Shown piece after piece: positions 25,701-36,733 of a stretch of 64,000 nt of DNA. The stretch spans positions 248,001-312,000 of the forward strand of contig CAWUHX010000305.1 in the NCBI GenBank assembly GCA_963922205.1, read 5' to 3'. The notes beneath the pieces are model-generated. The model searched no databases. It saw only the letters and a list, made by a program, of their open reading frames with translations, and was not told the origin of the DNA. The stretch is from Romanomermis culicivorax (Eukaryota; Nematoda; Enoplea; Mermithida; Mermithidae). Within the stretch, counting starts at the first letter, position 1, and each line of letters opens with the position of its first letter. The position numbers were made by a program, and so were the translations under genes.

Positions 25701-27883
25701 TCGCCTACCTAAAGTACTTCAAAAGTTGGAAATTTAGCCTTTTTGACATTTTTCAGTCTTTATAAATGTTTAGAAATATAAATATCCAAAAGTTCGTTAG
25801 GTATGACACAAAATTTTCTGATATATTACTTTACACATTTTATTGCATTTTAAAGTGTCAAAAATGAAGGCGAAATAACCCGAAAAAGTCATCATCAATG
25901 GGATGCAAGGAACATTAAGAACGTTCAAATTGGGCGAATAAAAAGAAATGATGCCGATCGAATGACTGGCACAGTTTCATCGATCTTGTGCAACAGCGCC
26001 GTCTCGGAAGAGATGCAACAGAAATTCCTTCTTTTCAGTAATTCAATTGAAAAAAGCGAATCTGCGAATAATATTACAAAGTAACTGACATTTGTCTGGA
26101 CTCCGGCTTATGTTACAAACACCGTTTTTTTCCTCGAAAATTTTTTCCACATGAGAACCGGACCCAAAATTTTTTTCCTAATTTTCCCAAAATTTTCCTC
26201 ATTTTTAAAAAGTTTATAATGTGGCTACGGATGATTTTTTATGCATTTTAGGAGCATATCCAAGCATTTTGTTGTATTTGGAGTCAGAAACCTGCAAAAA
26301 TGAGGAAAAAAATTGAGAAAATTCTAGTTATGTTAGTCAATATGAGCTCATGAAGAATATATTTGTGTTCTACAGGAGCGGGTGAAGCATGTTAACGATA
26401 GAGTTCTCAGGGCTTAATCTGCTATTAACATTTCCGTGGTTCCGATTAGAATCATCTAATTTTAGTTCGTTCTCGGGTCGGCGCGGAGCGCCGGAAAAAT
26501 TTTCGGGTTTATATATTCTAAAACACCGGAAAATAAATCTCTCCAACAGATATTCATGAGCAGAAGTTCTAAAATCGCAGTCTAGAATGATGTCTTCAAT
26601 TTCCATCTTCAATAAACGCAAAAGTTCAGGTTGCAAACGTTGGAAAAATTCCAAGCATCGAGAAAAAAAATTGAGAGAATTGATGAGAATCTCAATTTTG
26701 GGCGACATAATTGACTGCTAACGATTAGAAAATGAAACGAGCTAACTTGATTGATAGAAACTGTGAAGCATTAATTAGTAAGTTGAAGTAGATATGCTAA
26801 CGGCCACGCCTGATAGAAAATAGTTAAGATTATACCCATTACCGGCGCGAAGCGCCGGAAAATTTTTAGATTTTGGACCCTTTTAAGTCCACCAAAACGC
26901 ATCTTTTCAGTTTTGAATTCCTCAAAATTTTTTCCACAATGAGAACCCAAACCCAAAATTTTTTTCCTCATTTCGAAATTTTTTTCCTCAAAAGACCCCA
27001 TTTGAGGAAAAAAACGGTGGTTACAAAGTGTGAAAAAGTTAATAAAATAACTCCTGCGTTTTTCTGCAAATAAATGTCAAGGAAAGTTAGACAAATGAAA
27101 ATTCACTAAGACTTGAACCCACTTTTTTTAATTTCTAATTCATTATAAAGACGAATCCCATTTTTTCAGAAATTTGTTGATTGGGGATTTTATTCAGATT
27201 CAAAAAGATATTTGAATGACAGTGCAGTGTGCGCCAATCGCTACAAGTCCCGAAACTGTAAACTAATCGAATTGAAATTTCATGATTGATTGAATTTGAA
27301 TTTTGAAATATGTTGGACATTAGTGCCTACAAAAATTCCTAGGGGAATCCGAGAAGAGGTCCAAATGATCTTTTGGCTTTTTTCTACATGCTTTTGGACA
27401 CTTGTGTAAAACGTGTAAAGTACAAAATTAAAAAAAATTCATACGTAAGTCTCTCAATAATCTAAACAATCAAGTATTGATGTGTTAATTTTCCTATTTC
27501 AATGGGATAACTGACATTCTTTAACATGATTATTCGTTTCCAGCCGAATGACATTATTTTACGCCAGACCCCAATCAAAATTGTAATACTTTCTTCGGGT
27601 TCGGGTCCAGAATTCTAAGAATATTGGGTCGTCGGGTAATTTCGGGTCATGGACATCTCATGAATTTTTGTTTTTTTGTAGATCGACGATGATGAATTGG
27701 AAGCGGAGTTGGCCGCCTTAGGCGACGAAATAGCCTTAGATCATGATACCAGTTATTTAGACGAAGCTACCAAATTGGCTCCAGGCGTTCCGAGCAAAGA
27801 ACCGGGCGCTGAATCGACTATCATCACGGCCGATTGGCGTCGCCGTCGACGAATTCGGTTTACCAAAAGTGGCCGCCCGTTGA
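22738..27883 (+). CDS. chmp5/vps-60: ESCRT-III subunit CHMP5/Vps60
   Basis: Exons 22738-22937, 23016-23116, 23170-23339 and 27682-27883. The N-terminus MNRLFGKAK, the basic coiled-coil core with MREGPAKN and [24 protein letters not shown] and [10 protein letters not shown] are all hallmarks of CHMP5 (SNF7 family). It acts with LIP5/Vta1 and Vps4 in late steps of multivesicular-body sorting. The last exon begins [16 protein letters not shown] (the acidic tail) and, in a shifted frame, ends [16 protein letters not shown] at 27881-27883, matching the conserved VDEFGLPQIP-type C-terminus. The exon length is one base over a multiple of three, so there is a +1 frameshift between about 27800 and 27845. 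Intron 3 is 4.3 kb and full of repeats. Confidence 0.92.
23640..27015. mobile_element. Long inverted repeat in CHMP5 intron 3
   Basis: The left arm (about 23640-24500) and right arm (about 26110-27015) are reverse complements over roughly 800 bp with small gaps. Matching landmarks, left facing right, are CGGCGCTTCGCGCCGG and CCGGCGCGAAGCGCCGG, 'attatgtcgccgaaaatagag' and its complement, AATACAACAAAATGCATGG and its complement, and CCTCATTTTTGCAGGTTTG and its complement. The right arm reads in part as an ORF on the minus strand (26370-26708), probably fortuitous. The spacer (24500-26110) has no transposase I can see. It could be a foldback element or two inverted copies of one repeat. Confidence 0.75.
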
Positions 27884-28139
27884 GAAAGTTGATGATTTGT
27901 CTATTTTTCCGCGTTAAGCTTAAACCTATATGTAGTGTATATTCTGTTTGTTTGAATTTATTCATGCATTCGTTCCGTCAGGTTAACGGATAGACTCATG
28001 AAAAAATGTAAGATGTTGCTGTAGTAAAGTTAGCAGTTGTAGATGGCATAGTGTACTGTAGGAAGCTGATTATTGATTTTTCATCTCCCGCACCGAACCG
28101 AACACACTGTTTTTCCCCAAATCGGTGTTGCTGGCGAAA

Positions 28140-28700
28140 AAGTTTGTGCTCTAGACAAAATTTTTGGAATTTTCTGATCGTAAGCGTGCATATTTAAAAA
28201 TCAAAACATCAAAATGTTCCGGCGCTTTTTTTGCGGATTCGACATTTGGCGTAAGGGCCCAAAATTTTTATCACATTTCCAGCACTGTTTTTTTCCACGA
28301 ACTTCTTTCCACAAATGTGGAAAGGGGTCAAATTTTTTTCCACATGTGGAAAAAAAATTTTTTCGTCTTAAAATCCCTGTTTTTTTCGCATAAAAATGCC
28401 CGCAGACGCTTTATCGCACTGTTTTTGAGCTTTTTCAAGCTTCCGGTTTTTAGAGAAGTTAATTCATTAAAATTGAAGAAAAAATTGAAATGTTCGACTT
28501 TGAAGCCTAATCTACAAGAATTGTTGAACAAATTTTCTGGCAAACTATCCAAGAGCATAATTGACTTAAATTACACGAGAAATCGATGGTGAGGTCCTGT
28601 ATGATGACAAGCGAAAGCCCAAAAAAAGATGGTAATCTTTCCGGCGCCAAGCGCCGGAAAATTTTTTGGGTAAATTAGGGGGTGGCAGTGGCCGTCGAAC
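28140..28700. repeat. AT-rich repeat with CCACATGTGG words and GCGC hairpin
   Basis: Contains TTTCCACATGTGGAAA near 28338-28353, a degenerate 'ttccggcgcttttt' word at 28217 and the perfect hairpin TTTCCGGCGCCAAGCGCCGGAAA near 28637. It shares words with 30290-30500, 47640-47900 and 48355-48420. Confidence 0.65.
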
Positions 28701-28723
28701 TTACCCTACCTTTAAAATTTTCC

Positions 28724-28741
28724 TTAGGCTTAGGCTTAGGG
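28724..28741 (+). repeat. Short interstitial TTAGGC run
   Basis: Two TTAGGC units followed by TTAGGG. TTAGGC is the telomere unit of many nematodes. Three units can arise by chance. Confidence 0.3.
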
Positions 28742-29289
28742 TACAGCAGCTGCGCCCGAGGGGCGCAGCGCTGTTGAGGCTCTTCCAAATGAATAATTTG
28801 AAGAACGATGAAGAAGAAAAGGTGGACGAATATGGGGACATCATTGCATAAGTGAGGTGAGTCATATGCAAATTTTCCCCATAACTTCCCTTTGGCGCTT
28901 TTCCCATGCATAATTTCACTTGTTCTTTCTTCCCTTCATCATGAAAACCCCCAAAAACCGGCGCCAGAAAAATTTCGGGCGTGGCCACCGCCATCCTTAA
29001 AAACTAAAATTTTTCGGGTATATTGACATTCTGGGATGCTGGAAAATCAATTTTCCGAACATTTATTTCAAGAATTAGATTCGAGTTTTGTGCTTGAAAG
29101 TCGTAATTTCCAGAATCTATATTTGAAAAATTTTTAGAAACCAGTAATTTATTCGCAAACTCTCATGAACTTGGCCGAAAAGGTATGAGTATGAAGAGTA
29201 GAAAAATTCCGAAAGATATTTCCATGAAGCTTTTGAATTGATTCTACGTTAGCAAAGAAATAATCGCATCAAAAAGCATAGAGACTTGA

Positions 29290-30140
29290 CGTATTGACAG
29301 CGTTTTTTTTGTGCACGGACATTTGTGCCAATTGGCACAAAGGGCCAAAAAATTTGTGCCAATGGCACAAAAATTTTTTTCACTCTAAAAAACGTACTGA
29401 AAACTTTAAAAAAGTTTTGTGCCGAAAGTTTCATCATAATTAAAATAACTTTCACCGCACCAATTTGCATCAAAATCGTACCTACTCCATTTTCTTTAAC
29501 CACGTCAGTGAGATAAGAAAAACTGAGCGAGAAAACGGTTTCTGCGATCAGAAAAGAAATCGAATGCTGCAAAAATTCAGATATTTTAATAGACTTTGTC
29601 ATGAGATTATTTTCCTTTACTTTTCGGTGTCCTTCATAACAACTATGAAAGATTTAATTAAGATGCCTTGTCTATAATTGCTCTCTCCTGAAAAAAGCCA
29701 AGTCGAAAGTCGTGTCACGTAAATTTTTGGTTGAAAATTTGTGCCAAAAATGTCAATTTTTCTGTTTGACTCAAAAACACCAAAACTATAAGTTTCGGTT
29801 CTCAATCCAACTGAATGAACAGAGAAAGTTAATAATTCTATCCTTTCACCAGTCATTGACAATCTCAAAGTCTGTTGCGATAATACAAATATACTATTCG
29901 AATAGAATCCGCTCGCCTTCAAGACAAAGGAAAGTAGTTAATATTGAACTCACTGAATCGGCGCGAAGCGCCGAGAAAACTTTACGATTTCAGCCCCTAA
30001 AATGACCAAAAATCAAGGAAATTTAGCCTTGGACCTGTAAAAAAATTTTGTGCCAATTGGCACAAACGCTCAAAATTTTTTGTGCCATTCCAAATTTTTT
30101 TGTGCCAAAAACCATGTTTTGGCACAAAAAAACACTGCGT
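29290..30140 (+). repeat. Long dispersed repeat, copy 2 (empty site)
   Basis: This is the uninterrupted counterpart of 281-1540: same start word, GTGCCAATTGGCAC pairs at both ends and GAATCGGCGCGAAGCGCCG in the middle. It lacks the G-rich MITE of copy 1 at the single GTTTCGGT near 29800, which proves that insertion. Confidence 0.8.
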
Positions 30141-30289
30141 ATTGATCTTTCTCAAAAAGAAAAATGCGAATCTTCATTAAATATTATGATAAAATATTGA
30201 AGATTACCAATTAAAACATGAGATAATACGTTTAAGATGATGAAAACTATTAAAGTTTAAATGGTAAGTGAAGGTAGACATAATAAAAG

Positions 30290-30500
30290 CCGCGCCTGAG
30301 CTACTTATAAATAATGATGATTATTAAAGTTATAACCGGCGCGAAGCGCCGGGAAATTTTTGAGATTCGGACCTCCTAAAATGCATCTTTCAGTATGAAA
30401 AGCCCAAATTTTTCTTCCACATTTGTGGAAAGACCACAAAAATTTTTTCCACATCCCAGATTTTTTTTCCACATTATAGTGCAAATGTGGGAAAAAACAG
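30290..30500. repeat. GCGC-hairpin repeat with TTCCACA words
   Basis: Starts near 'gccgcgcctgagc', includes CCGGCGCGAAGCGCCGG at 30334-30350 and several TTTCCACA / TGTGGAAA words. The inverted copy at 47640-47900 keeps the order but has lost the GCGC hairpin. Confidence 0.7.
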
Positions 30501-30673
30501 TGATTTCCAGGTTTTATAATAGTCGCCTGGTATGTACTTTGTGTTAAGGAGGATTGGGGCAGGGTTTTTTTTTGCACATTAGCAACCAAATTTCGGGCTG
30601 TGCAACCGAGTTTTTCCTGCCAAGTTGCACGGTGCAACTTGGAGCCTGACTGCCCTTTCGATTAGGTTAAGTA

Positions 30674-30870
30674 AGGTAAGTTGTGGGGTGACATTTGATC
30701 AGAGTATGGCATTTGATAACTATTTGAGATCAGCAGGTCATTTTTGCTGTGTAGACGACCTCACAGCAGGGGTTGTCTACACACCAAAAATGACCTGCTG
30801 ATCTCAAGTAGCCATCAAATGCCATACTCGGATCAAATTCGCCCCTGATCAGAGTCACCCCACTTTACCT
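30674..30870. mobile_element. Palindromic MITE with TA flanks
   Basis: AGGTAAGTTGTGGGGTGAC at the left faces GAGTCACCCCACTTTACCT at the right, and the two halves stay complementary almost to the centre (AGATCAGCAGGTCATTTTTG facing CAAAAATGACCTGCTGATCT). TA lies on each side, as in Tc1/mariner-type insertion. The same element is at about 36803-36998 in the second duplication copy. Confidence 0.82.
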
Positions 30871-30987
30871 TATAGAGTTTTCTGCAGGTTTGGCAAGGTT
30901 TTGTTTGTTTTTTCAAAAAATCGGAAAATCCCTGGTTTTTTGGCTTTTTTCCAAAGTCACTGGAAAACTGTTTTTCTCACATTAACG

Positions 30988-31194
30988 CATACCTGTAATT
31001 GGGGGGAGAGTTGGGGGGGGGGGGCCCACCCCAACTTGGCCAAACCCACCCCCCTCCAGTTTGGAAAAATTGACAAAAAGGTGAATGTTTTTTGGTCTTT
31101 GTGGGAAAAATTTCGACTTTTTTCGACCTCCCTCCCCCCAAAACTTCGGATTTACACCCCCCCCCCCCAACTGGTCGGACCTCTTACATTTATG
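30988..31194. mobile_element. G-rich MITE (CATACCTGTA family), 8-bp TSD
   Basis: The left end is CATACCTGTAATTGG and the right end is CTTACATTTATG. Flanks are CATTAACG (30980-30987) and CATTTACG (31195-31202), an 8-bp duplication with one mismatch. The interior is poly-G, an A-rich core and poly-C. It is copied at about 37117-37327 in the second duplication copy, and it abuts the hAT element that follows. Confidence 0.8.
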
Positions 31195-31212
31195 CATTTA
31201 CGGACCTTCTAG

Positions 31213-32520
31213 CAGGGTTGGCGGGCGTTAGATTTTTGGGTTGATGGGTTTTTTCGGCTTTGTTTTGGGTTGGGAAAATTGGACATTTCTGGGTTTTGGG
31301 GTTTTTTAAGAAAAAAATTCATTTTTTTCCATTTTGTTCTCAGGAATACAAATTTCTTCCAGATTTAACAGTCAAATTGAGAGTTGAGCCAATTTTAGTA
31401 ACTGCAACGCAGTCTTTTCTGACACTGACACGACAAGAGATTTGAGATGAGATCACACAATACAATAAACAAATCAAATGCTATCGTAAATTTTCAATTC
31501 AAGAGACTTTTTAGCGCTATTCGATTCGGTTCCTATGACAGTTCTGTGGAGTTGAGTTATTCTAATCGAAAAGCATTCATATTCAATAAACTGCTAATGA
31601 GTCATGAGCACTTATGAGCAGTGCTAGTGAGCAATACTCAACATTACTTGTAACTGCTAAAGTTCTCGTTATGCCTACTGCCCACATCCATCAGCATTTC
31701 GTGAGCTGACTTGAGCAAGCCCTACAATTTTGGGAGGAAATGCAGACCCACTGGAAAGAGAGGTAGCTGGTAGCTTTTTGGGGTCAAAAAATGGGCTGAA
31801 AATTGACCGCCAAGTATGCTGGTTGAATAGCTGTTAGCAGTAATAATGTTGAAGAAAGAAACAACTTTTTTCAGCCTGCGAAGTCACAATACAAACAACT
31901 CACTGAATGCATGTATGATCTTGGCAAGTGAAGATGAAAAAAGAATACGTTTCATGACAACAATGTTGGAGAGCGGCCACAAATCTGCTATGCAATATTG
32001 GTTGACGGGAGACAAAACGTGGCCTTCGTTCCAAAAAATTGCCTTGAGAGTACGTTTTTTTAAGACTAATAATGGCAAACAAGCGAAATTGATTTTTGTC
32101 ACGTCATAATCAGGCGTTTTCCGTTTTGGTGTCCACTGCGTCATCAGAGCGTAATTTTTCAACATTTGGCTTTGTTCACACCAAGTTGCTAATCGATTGT
32201 CATCTGCGTCGTGTCAAAAAGCTAGTATTTATAAAATTCAACGCCGAAAATTTTTTTGACGGTGCATTAGGTATATATGATTTTATTTCTCATGATAAGG
32301 AATCTGTGTATTTTTCCTTAAAATCAGGAAAAATGATCTGAAATTGTTTTGCTTTATGAAGAATAAAACTTCAGAGATGTTGCATTTGCTTTTTCTTTTG
32401 TACTTAATACAGATCCACAATTGTGAAATAAAAAAACCCATATTAAACCCAGAAAAATCCATTAAAATCCCTAAAAAACCCAAATTTGAAAGTTTGAAAA
32501 GGGGTCTTTTCCCAACCCTG
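31213..32520 (+). mobile_element. hAT transposon relic with C-terminal transposase remnant
   Basis: The ends are CAGGGTTGG and CCAACCCTG with a perfect 8-bp duplication CCTTCTAG (31205-31212, 32521-32528). Near 31846-32260 broken frames encode QYWLTGDKTWPSFQKIAL and VSTASSERNFSTFGFVHTKL followed by a VKKLVFIKFN block. These match the hAT C-terminal dimerisation region (SSxERxFSxxGxxHTKxRNRL ... KLVxIxxN). The equivalent in the second duplication copy is 37345-38644, where the SSER frame is less damaged. No intact catalytic core is present, so it is non-autonomous now. Confidence 0.92.
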
Positions 32521-33302
32521 CCTTCTAGACCATACCTGTAATTGGAGGGGGGTTGGGAGACCCTCTTTTGGGTTGGGAGACCAACATTTTGAGCGTAGAA
32601 AATGGTGAAAATTCTTGCCGGTTGAAGAATTCGTATTCTTGTTTGCTTGCCTAATTGTTGCATTGTGTCGTCACATGGCGAGAAGATGACGATAGATCAT
32701 CGATAGTTGGAAAAGAATAAGCATGTTTTAACGTTTTTAGAGGCCCTCAAAATCAAAAAATTTTTCGGCGCTGTGCGCCGAATTAGGTACTCATACTAGC
32801 ATTTGCGTGCTTTATCCAAAAGTCAATAAATCAAGTTTCAAAACCCAAATTGACGCGTATTGACGGAAAAAAGCTAGTTTTCCCGATACAATTTAGCAAA
32901 TTTATCAATTTTTAGGGTGAGTACCAAAAATTTATCTAATGCCACCAAAATTTTCCCTCAAGTTGCACATTGCAACCTGGCCTGTGCAAAAAAAACCTGG
33001 GTTGGGGCCAGCTGTCTTTTTACAGCTCTTATTTTCTTCACTCATCGTTTTTTTATGTGCCACAAATTTTACACATAAATTTGTCCGCGTTTGGCTTACT
33101 AATGAAAATTATTACTATCATTTCATGGGCAGAAAGCTCTATTTTTTTCAGCTCCTAAAATGCTCAAGAATCAGGAAAGTTCAGTCATTGACTGACATGC
33201 CATTTTTCATTATGGCCAAAAACCGTGTATTACCACAAAAAACTTTACTTTCATCCAAATTTATCAGCTTGACGCTTTTCTAGTAAAATCAAACTGTATA
33301 AT

Positions 33303-35070
33303 ATGAGCAAAGACGGACGATCAACATTCTTCTTCCTCTAAACGTCGCCATTCGACGTCGCGTTCACCGTCGTCGTCGTCGCATCGACGGCGCCGCCGAT
33401 CTTCGTCGTCGTCGTCGGGCGGCGGTCATCGTCGTCACCACACCACCGCAGCAGCAGCCGCCGCCGTCGTTCGTCGTCGTCGCGTTCAAAAATTTCGACT
33501 TTGATAACAACGACGACGACGTCGGAGCAGTGCCGGCGGCGGTAGCGCGTTTTAGAAGCGTGTTGGAAACCGGTACGAGCTGATCCGAACAAATTGCGAC
33601 GCCTGGGACCCATCTTTTACAATGCGTAGAAAATATGGTACCAATGCAAAGTGCCTCTAGCGAAAAATTTTTGACTTTTTTTCACTGATTTATGTAGGAC
33701 GATTTGAATTCGGCTAAAGAAGCTTTTGATCCGTTTTTGGCCAAATTTCCTTATTGTTTCGGTTATTGGCGGAAATACGCCGAAATGTACCGCAAACATT
33801 CGTTGGAAGAGAACGCTGTTCAAGTATGAATTTCAAAATTTTTCGTCTATAAATTTCGAAAATAGTCCTCTCAAATTTTCGCTCAACCTTTCAAGTTCCA
33901 ACTGCGCAAAATTTTATAGGCGAGGAGTTGTTACCCGCTTGTTCGCAAGGCAAAAATGAAATTTATATGATATTTTAGTGATCTCATTTTTCGTTCGTAT
34001 TTTGTGTGTTTAAAGAAAAAAACTGCTGCGATTTTAAACACATTTTTCAAGATAATTTTGACCCGCAGGTTATGAAAGAGGTGTAAATGCTGTTCCGTTG
34101 AAGCGTCGATCTTTGGATAGGATATTTGGCTTTTCTATAAAGAATACACGAAAACCATGCTCGAAGCGAAGGCTAAAATTGAAAAGTAAGCGTATAATGT
34201 TCAATATTCTATTTTTTCCGCAAAATCTCAGGTTATCACGCTCGAAAGTCTCTTTTTTAAAATTTGAATTTTGATCACGCGAGAGTTGATTTTTCATTTT
34301 TTAGACTTTACGAACGTTCTCTGGACGCTTGCGGTTCGGAATTTCGTTCGGACAAATTATGGGAAGATTATGTCAATTGGCGTATATCGATCGACGATTT
34401 TTTTCGGGTGCTCTGAAATTTACGATCGTTTGATTAAAGTTCCTTTGTTATTGTTATAGCGCTCATTTTGATAAGTATGAAACTTACCAATTAAAATCAA
34501 GTATGATGAATTATAAAATTTAGAGAAAAACTTATGGATTTTTTCACTGTAAATTTTAATTTGTTGAACAAAATCGAATTTAGGGATTAGTTTTGTGATT
34601 TTACAAAATTCAGATTTCAACTCGATCTTTTAGTGAGGCCTTACATTTTAGGCTACAAATGTTCGTTAATTCGTACGAACCGCACGAAATTTTGGGTCAA
34701 GAAGAGTTTGACAAATATTACAGCGAAATTGAACTAAAATTAACCGAAAAGGGAATTAGAAATTTTCGTCGGTATTTTTATTGCAGTGAGCAAAAATTTT
34801 TAAATGAGAAGAAAAAATTTTTTCAGTTGACGAAAGCGAAACGACTGACGAAGTGATCAACGAAAAAAGCATTCATTACAAGAAAAAAGTAATACTTTTA
34901 CTGTATAGCTCTTAAGTGTAAAGCTATACATTTTTCACCGTACAAATTACAGTATAGTGACGAAGCTTTGAAATTATTTCGTATTGCGGATTTTGGACCA
35001 AAAGACGCAAAGTTCATTTGAAAACTGAGCAAGAAGTCAGCAAACGTTGGAGCTACGAAGAAGCGGTGAG
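33303..35070 (+). pseudogene. Frameshifted duplicate of PRPF39 5' exons
   Basis: This corresponds exon for exon to 39420-41167. Extra or missing bases break the frame many times: an extra G after GCAAAGACG near 33313, a lost base in the CACCACC run, an extra G in GACGTCGG, 'cctgggaccc' for 'cctggaccc', 'gttgaagcg' for 'gttgagcg', 'gacgatttttttcgg' for 'gacgatttttcgg', and 'ttggaccaaaag' for 'ttggacaaaag'. The later PRPF39 exons are absent because the copy stops at the N gap. Read as an assembly-error copy rather than a true pseudogene. Confidence 0.85.
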
Positions 35071-36633
35071 CGAAATTGTCAATGATTTACACCATCTCCT
35101 CTAACATATAATTGGAGCATGTCGAATATTCGGAGCGTTCAAGGGTGCTAATCGAGCTCTCTGTCGTGAAAATAAGTCTGACGGGTCTTTTTATGCAACT
35201 GAAATTACCTTACAACTGATCAAATAATTTTCCAGCCCGCTTGCGTCTTCAAGTGCTCCTGATTCGGTTTTCCCACTCAACAACTAGGGTCAAACTGCAT
35301 CGGTAGTGCGATCATGTCGGATAGAGTTGCAGCACGTCAGGTTTTTTTGTACGCTAATCTGATGTCTTGTGGACTGAAAGTCGTTAACGTATGGGCACTC
35401 TCTTATAATGTTGAAATCACATTTCTGGTTTTTGCTGTAAATCCAGTCCCCATGTAAACGCGCAACTTTTTTTCACTGAAATTAGGGGCTTATTCGATCG
35501 TGTCAATGATCAGACTTTTTGACTTGTGCTTTCTAGCCGTTAAATCGGAGGTGCTGATCTAATCCTATTTCTTATATTGATTTGGTGTGCCGAGACAGCC
35601 TAGATACGATTTTCAGTGTATAACGCAGTTGTTCGCATATGGGTGTATCAAGAGTGCAAATCCGGTCACCAAGTTTTTGATATGCTCTAGAGCACATAAA
35701 TTCTAATAGTGATTTAGAAGTCGGATCCACTTTTTTGACTAATCGGATTCGGATCCTAAAAAATCGCTTCATCCGATCCGGATGCAGGAAACTGCAACCG
35801 TCCGATACGATCAAGAACAGCACATTCCGGTCGTATCCTGAGCTGATCCTGTATACCGTCGAGGGGGGTTACTTGGGACTGTGGGGCTTCTTGGCACAAA
35901 CATGGAAAAATAGATTTACAGTACCTATAGGTGATACATGTGAATGAACAATCGTGTTTAATTATTCGAAATCAAGTGGTACGAATTCGTATTTTTCGCA
36001 TTTCAATATTAAAAATCAGGAGCAAATTGAAGCAAGGGCTCAAAATCTTTAGACCGGATGTTTTAATGTAAGCCCTTATCTGCACTGCAGAAATGACCAA
36101 AGAAAGTATGCACTAAAAAAGGTTTTCCTTGTTCCGAACGATGGAACTTCACGGTCGAAACTGAGGCGGTGCAAAATTTTGTTATTATTAATTCAGCGTA
36201 TAGTACTGGAAAATTTTGGATTTTAACGTGCTATAAAGCAGGAAAACGCATTTTTTATCGATTATCGCTGTAGAAACACTGAAAATTTCGACAGCTTCTC
36301 TGTCCCCAAGGTCAGATTTTTCAAGTAAGGGTAAAGTTGAAAATTTGCTGGGGTAGTGTAAACTGTCCTGTGCCCCAAACACTTAATTTTGTCTCAAAAT
36401 TAGGCACCCAGTTGATCAATTTTTAGAACTTTAGGCAGGCTTAATCCGCTCATACACCTCCCCTAGGGGATTGTCTGTGTTGTGTGCAGAAAATACTCAG
36501 AAAATTTTTCTGCATGGTGTGCATAAAAAGTCTGCTTTCGTCTGTAAAGTCAATAGTCCAAGCTTACGATATAACCTGTTTTTAAAGACAAAAATCTGAT
36601 CAAAAGTTCATATTTACAGTCCTTCCAGAAATT

Positions 36634-36733
36634 NNNNNNNNNNNNNNNNNNNNNNNNNNNNNNNNNNNNNNNNNNNNNNNNNNNNNNNNNNNNNNNNNNN
36701 NNNNNNNNNNNNNNNNNNNNNNNNNNNNNNNNN
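36634..36733. other. Assembly gap of 100 N
   Basis: Exactly 100 N, the usual placeholder for a scaffold gap of unknown length. It is flanked by the end and the start of the same 6-kb sequence. Confidence 0.99.

Larger units (their letters stand above)
30604..36633 (+). repeat. First copy of a 6-kb near-identical direct duplication
   Basis: From AACCGAGTTTTTCCTGCC to CAGTCCTTCCAGAAATT this is the same sequence, in the same order, as 36734-42726. Most differences I can see are one- or two-base gains or losses, several in homopolymers, plus some substitutions. The copies are separated by exactly 100 N. It contains a palindromic MITE, a G-rich MITE, a hAT relic and a broken 5' half of PRPF39. 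Most likely it is an assembly duplicate (a noisy contig or haplotig). Confidence 0.9.

Noticed and set aside
26370..26708. 112-residue minus-strand ORF as a gene
   Set aside because: The mirrored copy in the left arm (23880-24060) is broken by stops and frameshifts, so the ORF is not maintained.
27842..27993. Arg-rich C-terminal extension of CHMP5 in the first frame
   Set aside because: The other frame encodes the conserved VDEFGLP tail followed at once by a stop, so the extension is out-of-frame reading.
33338..33613. Minus-strand ORFs opposite the PRPF39 Arg/Ser region
   Set aside because: They are shadows of the repetitive CGTCGTCGT codons in exon 1.
33303..35070. PRPF39 as a true tandem gene duplication with a decayed first copy
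   Set aside because: Introns and flanks are as similar as exons, differences are mostly single-base indels, and a 100-N gap separates the copies. Sequence errors explain this better than decay.
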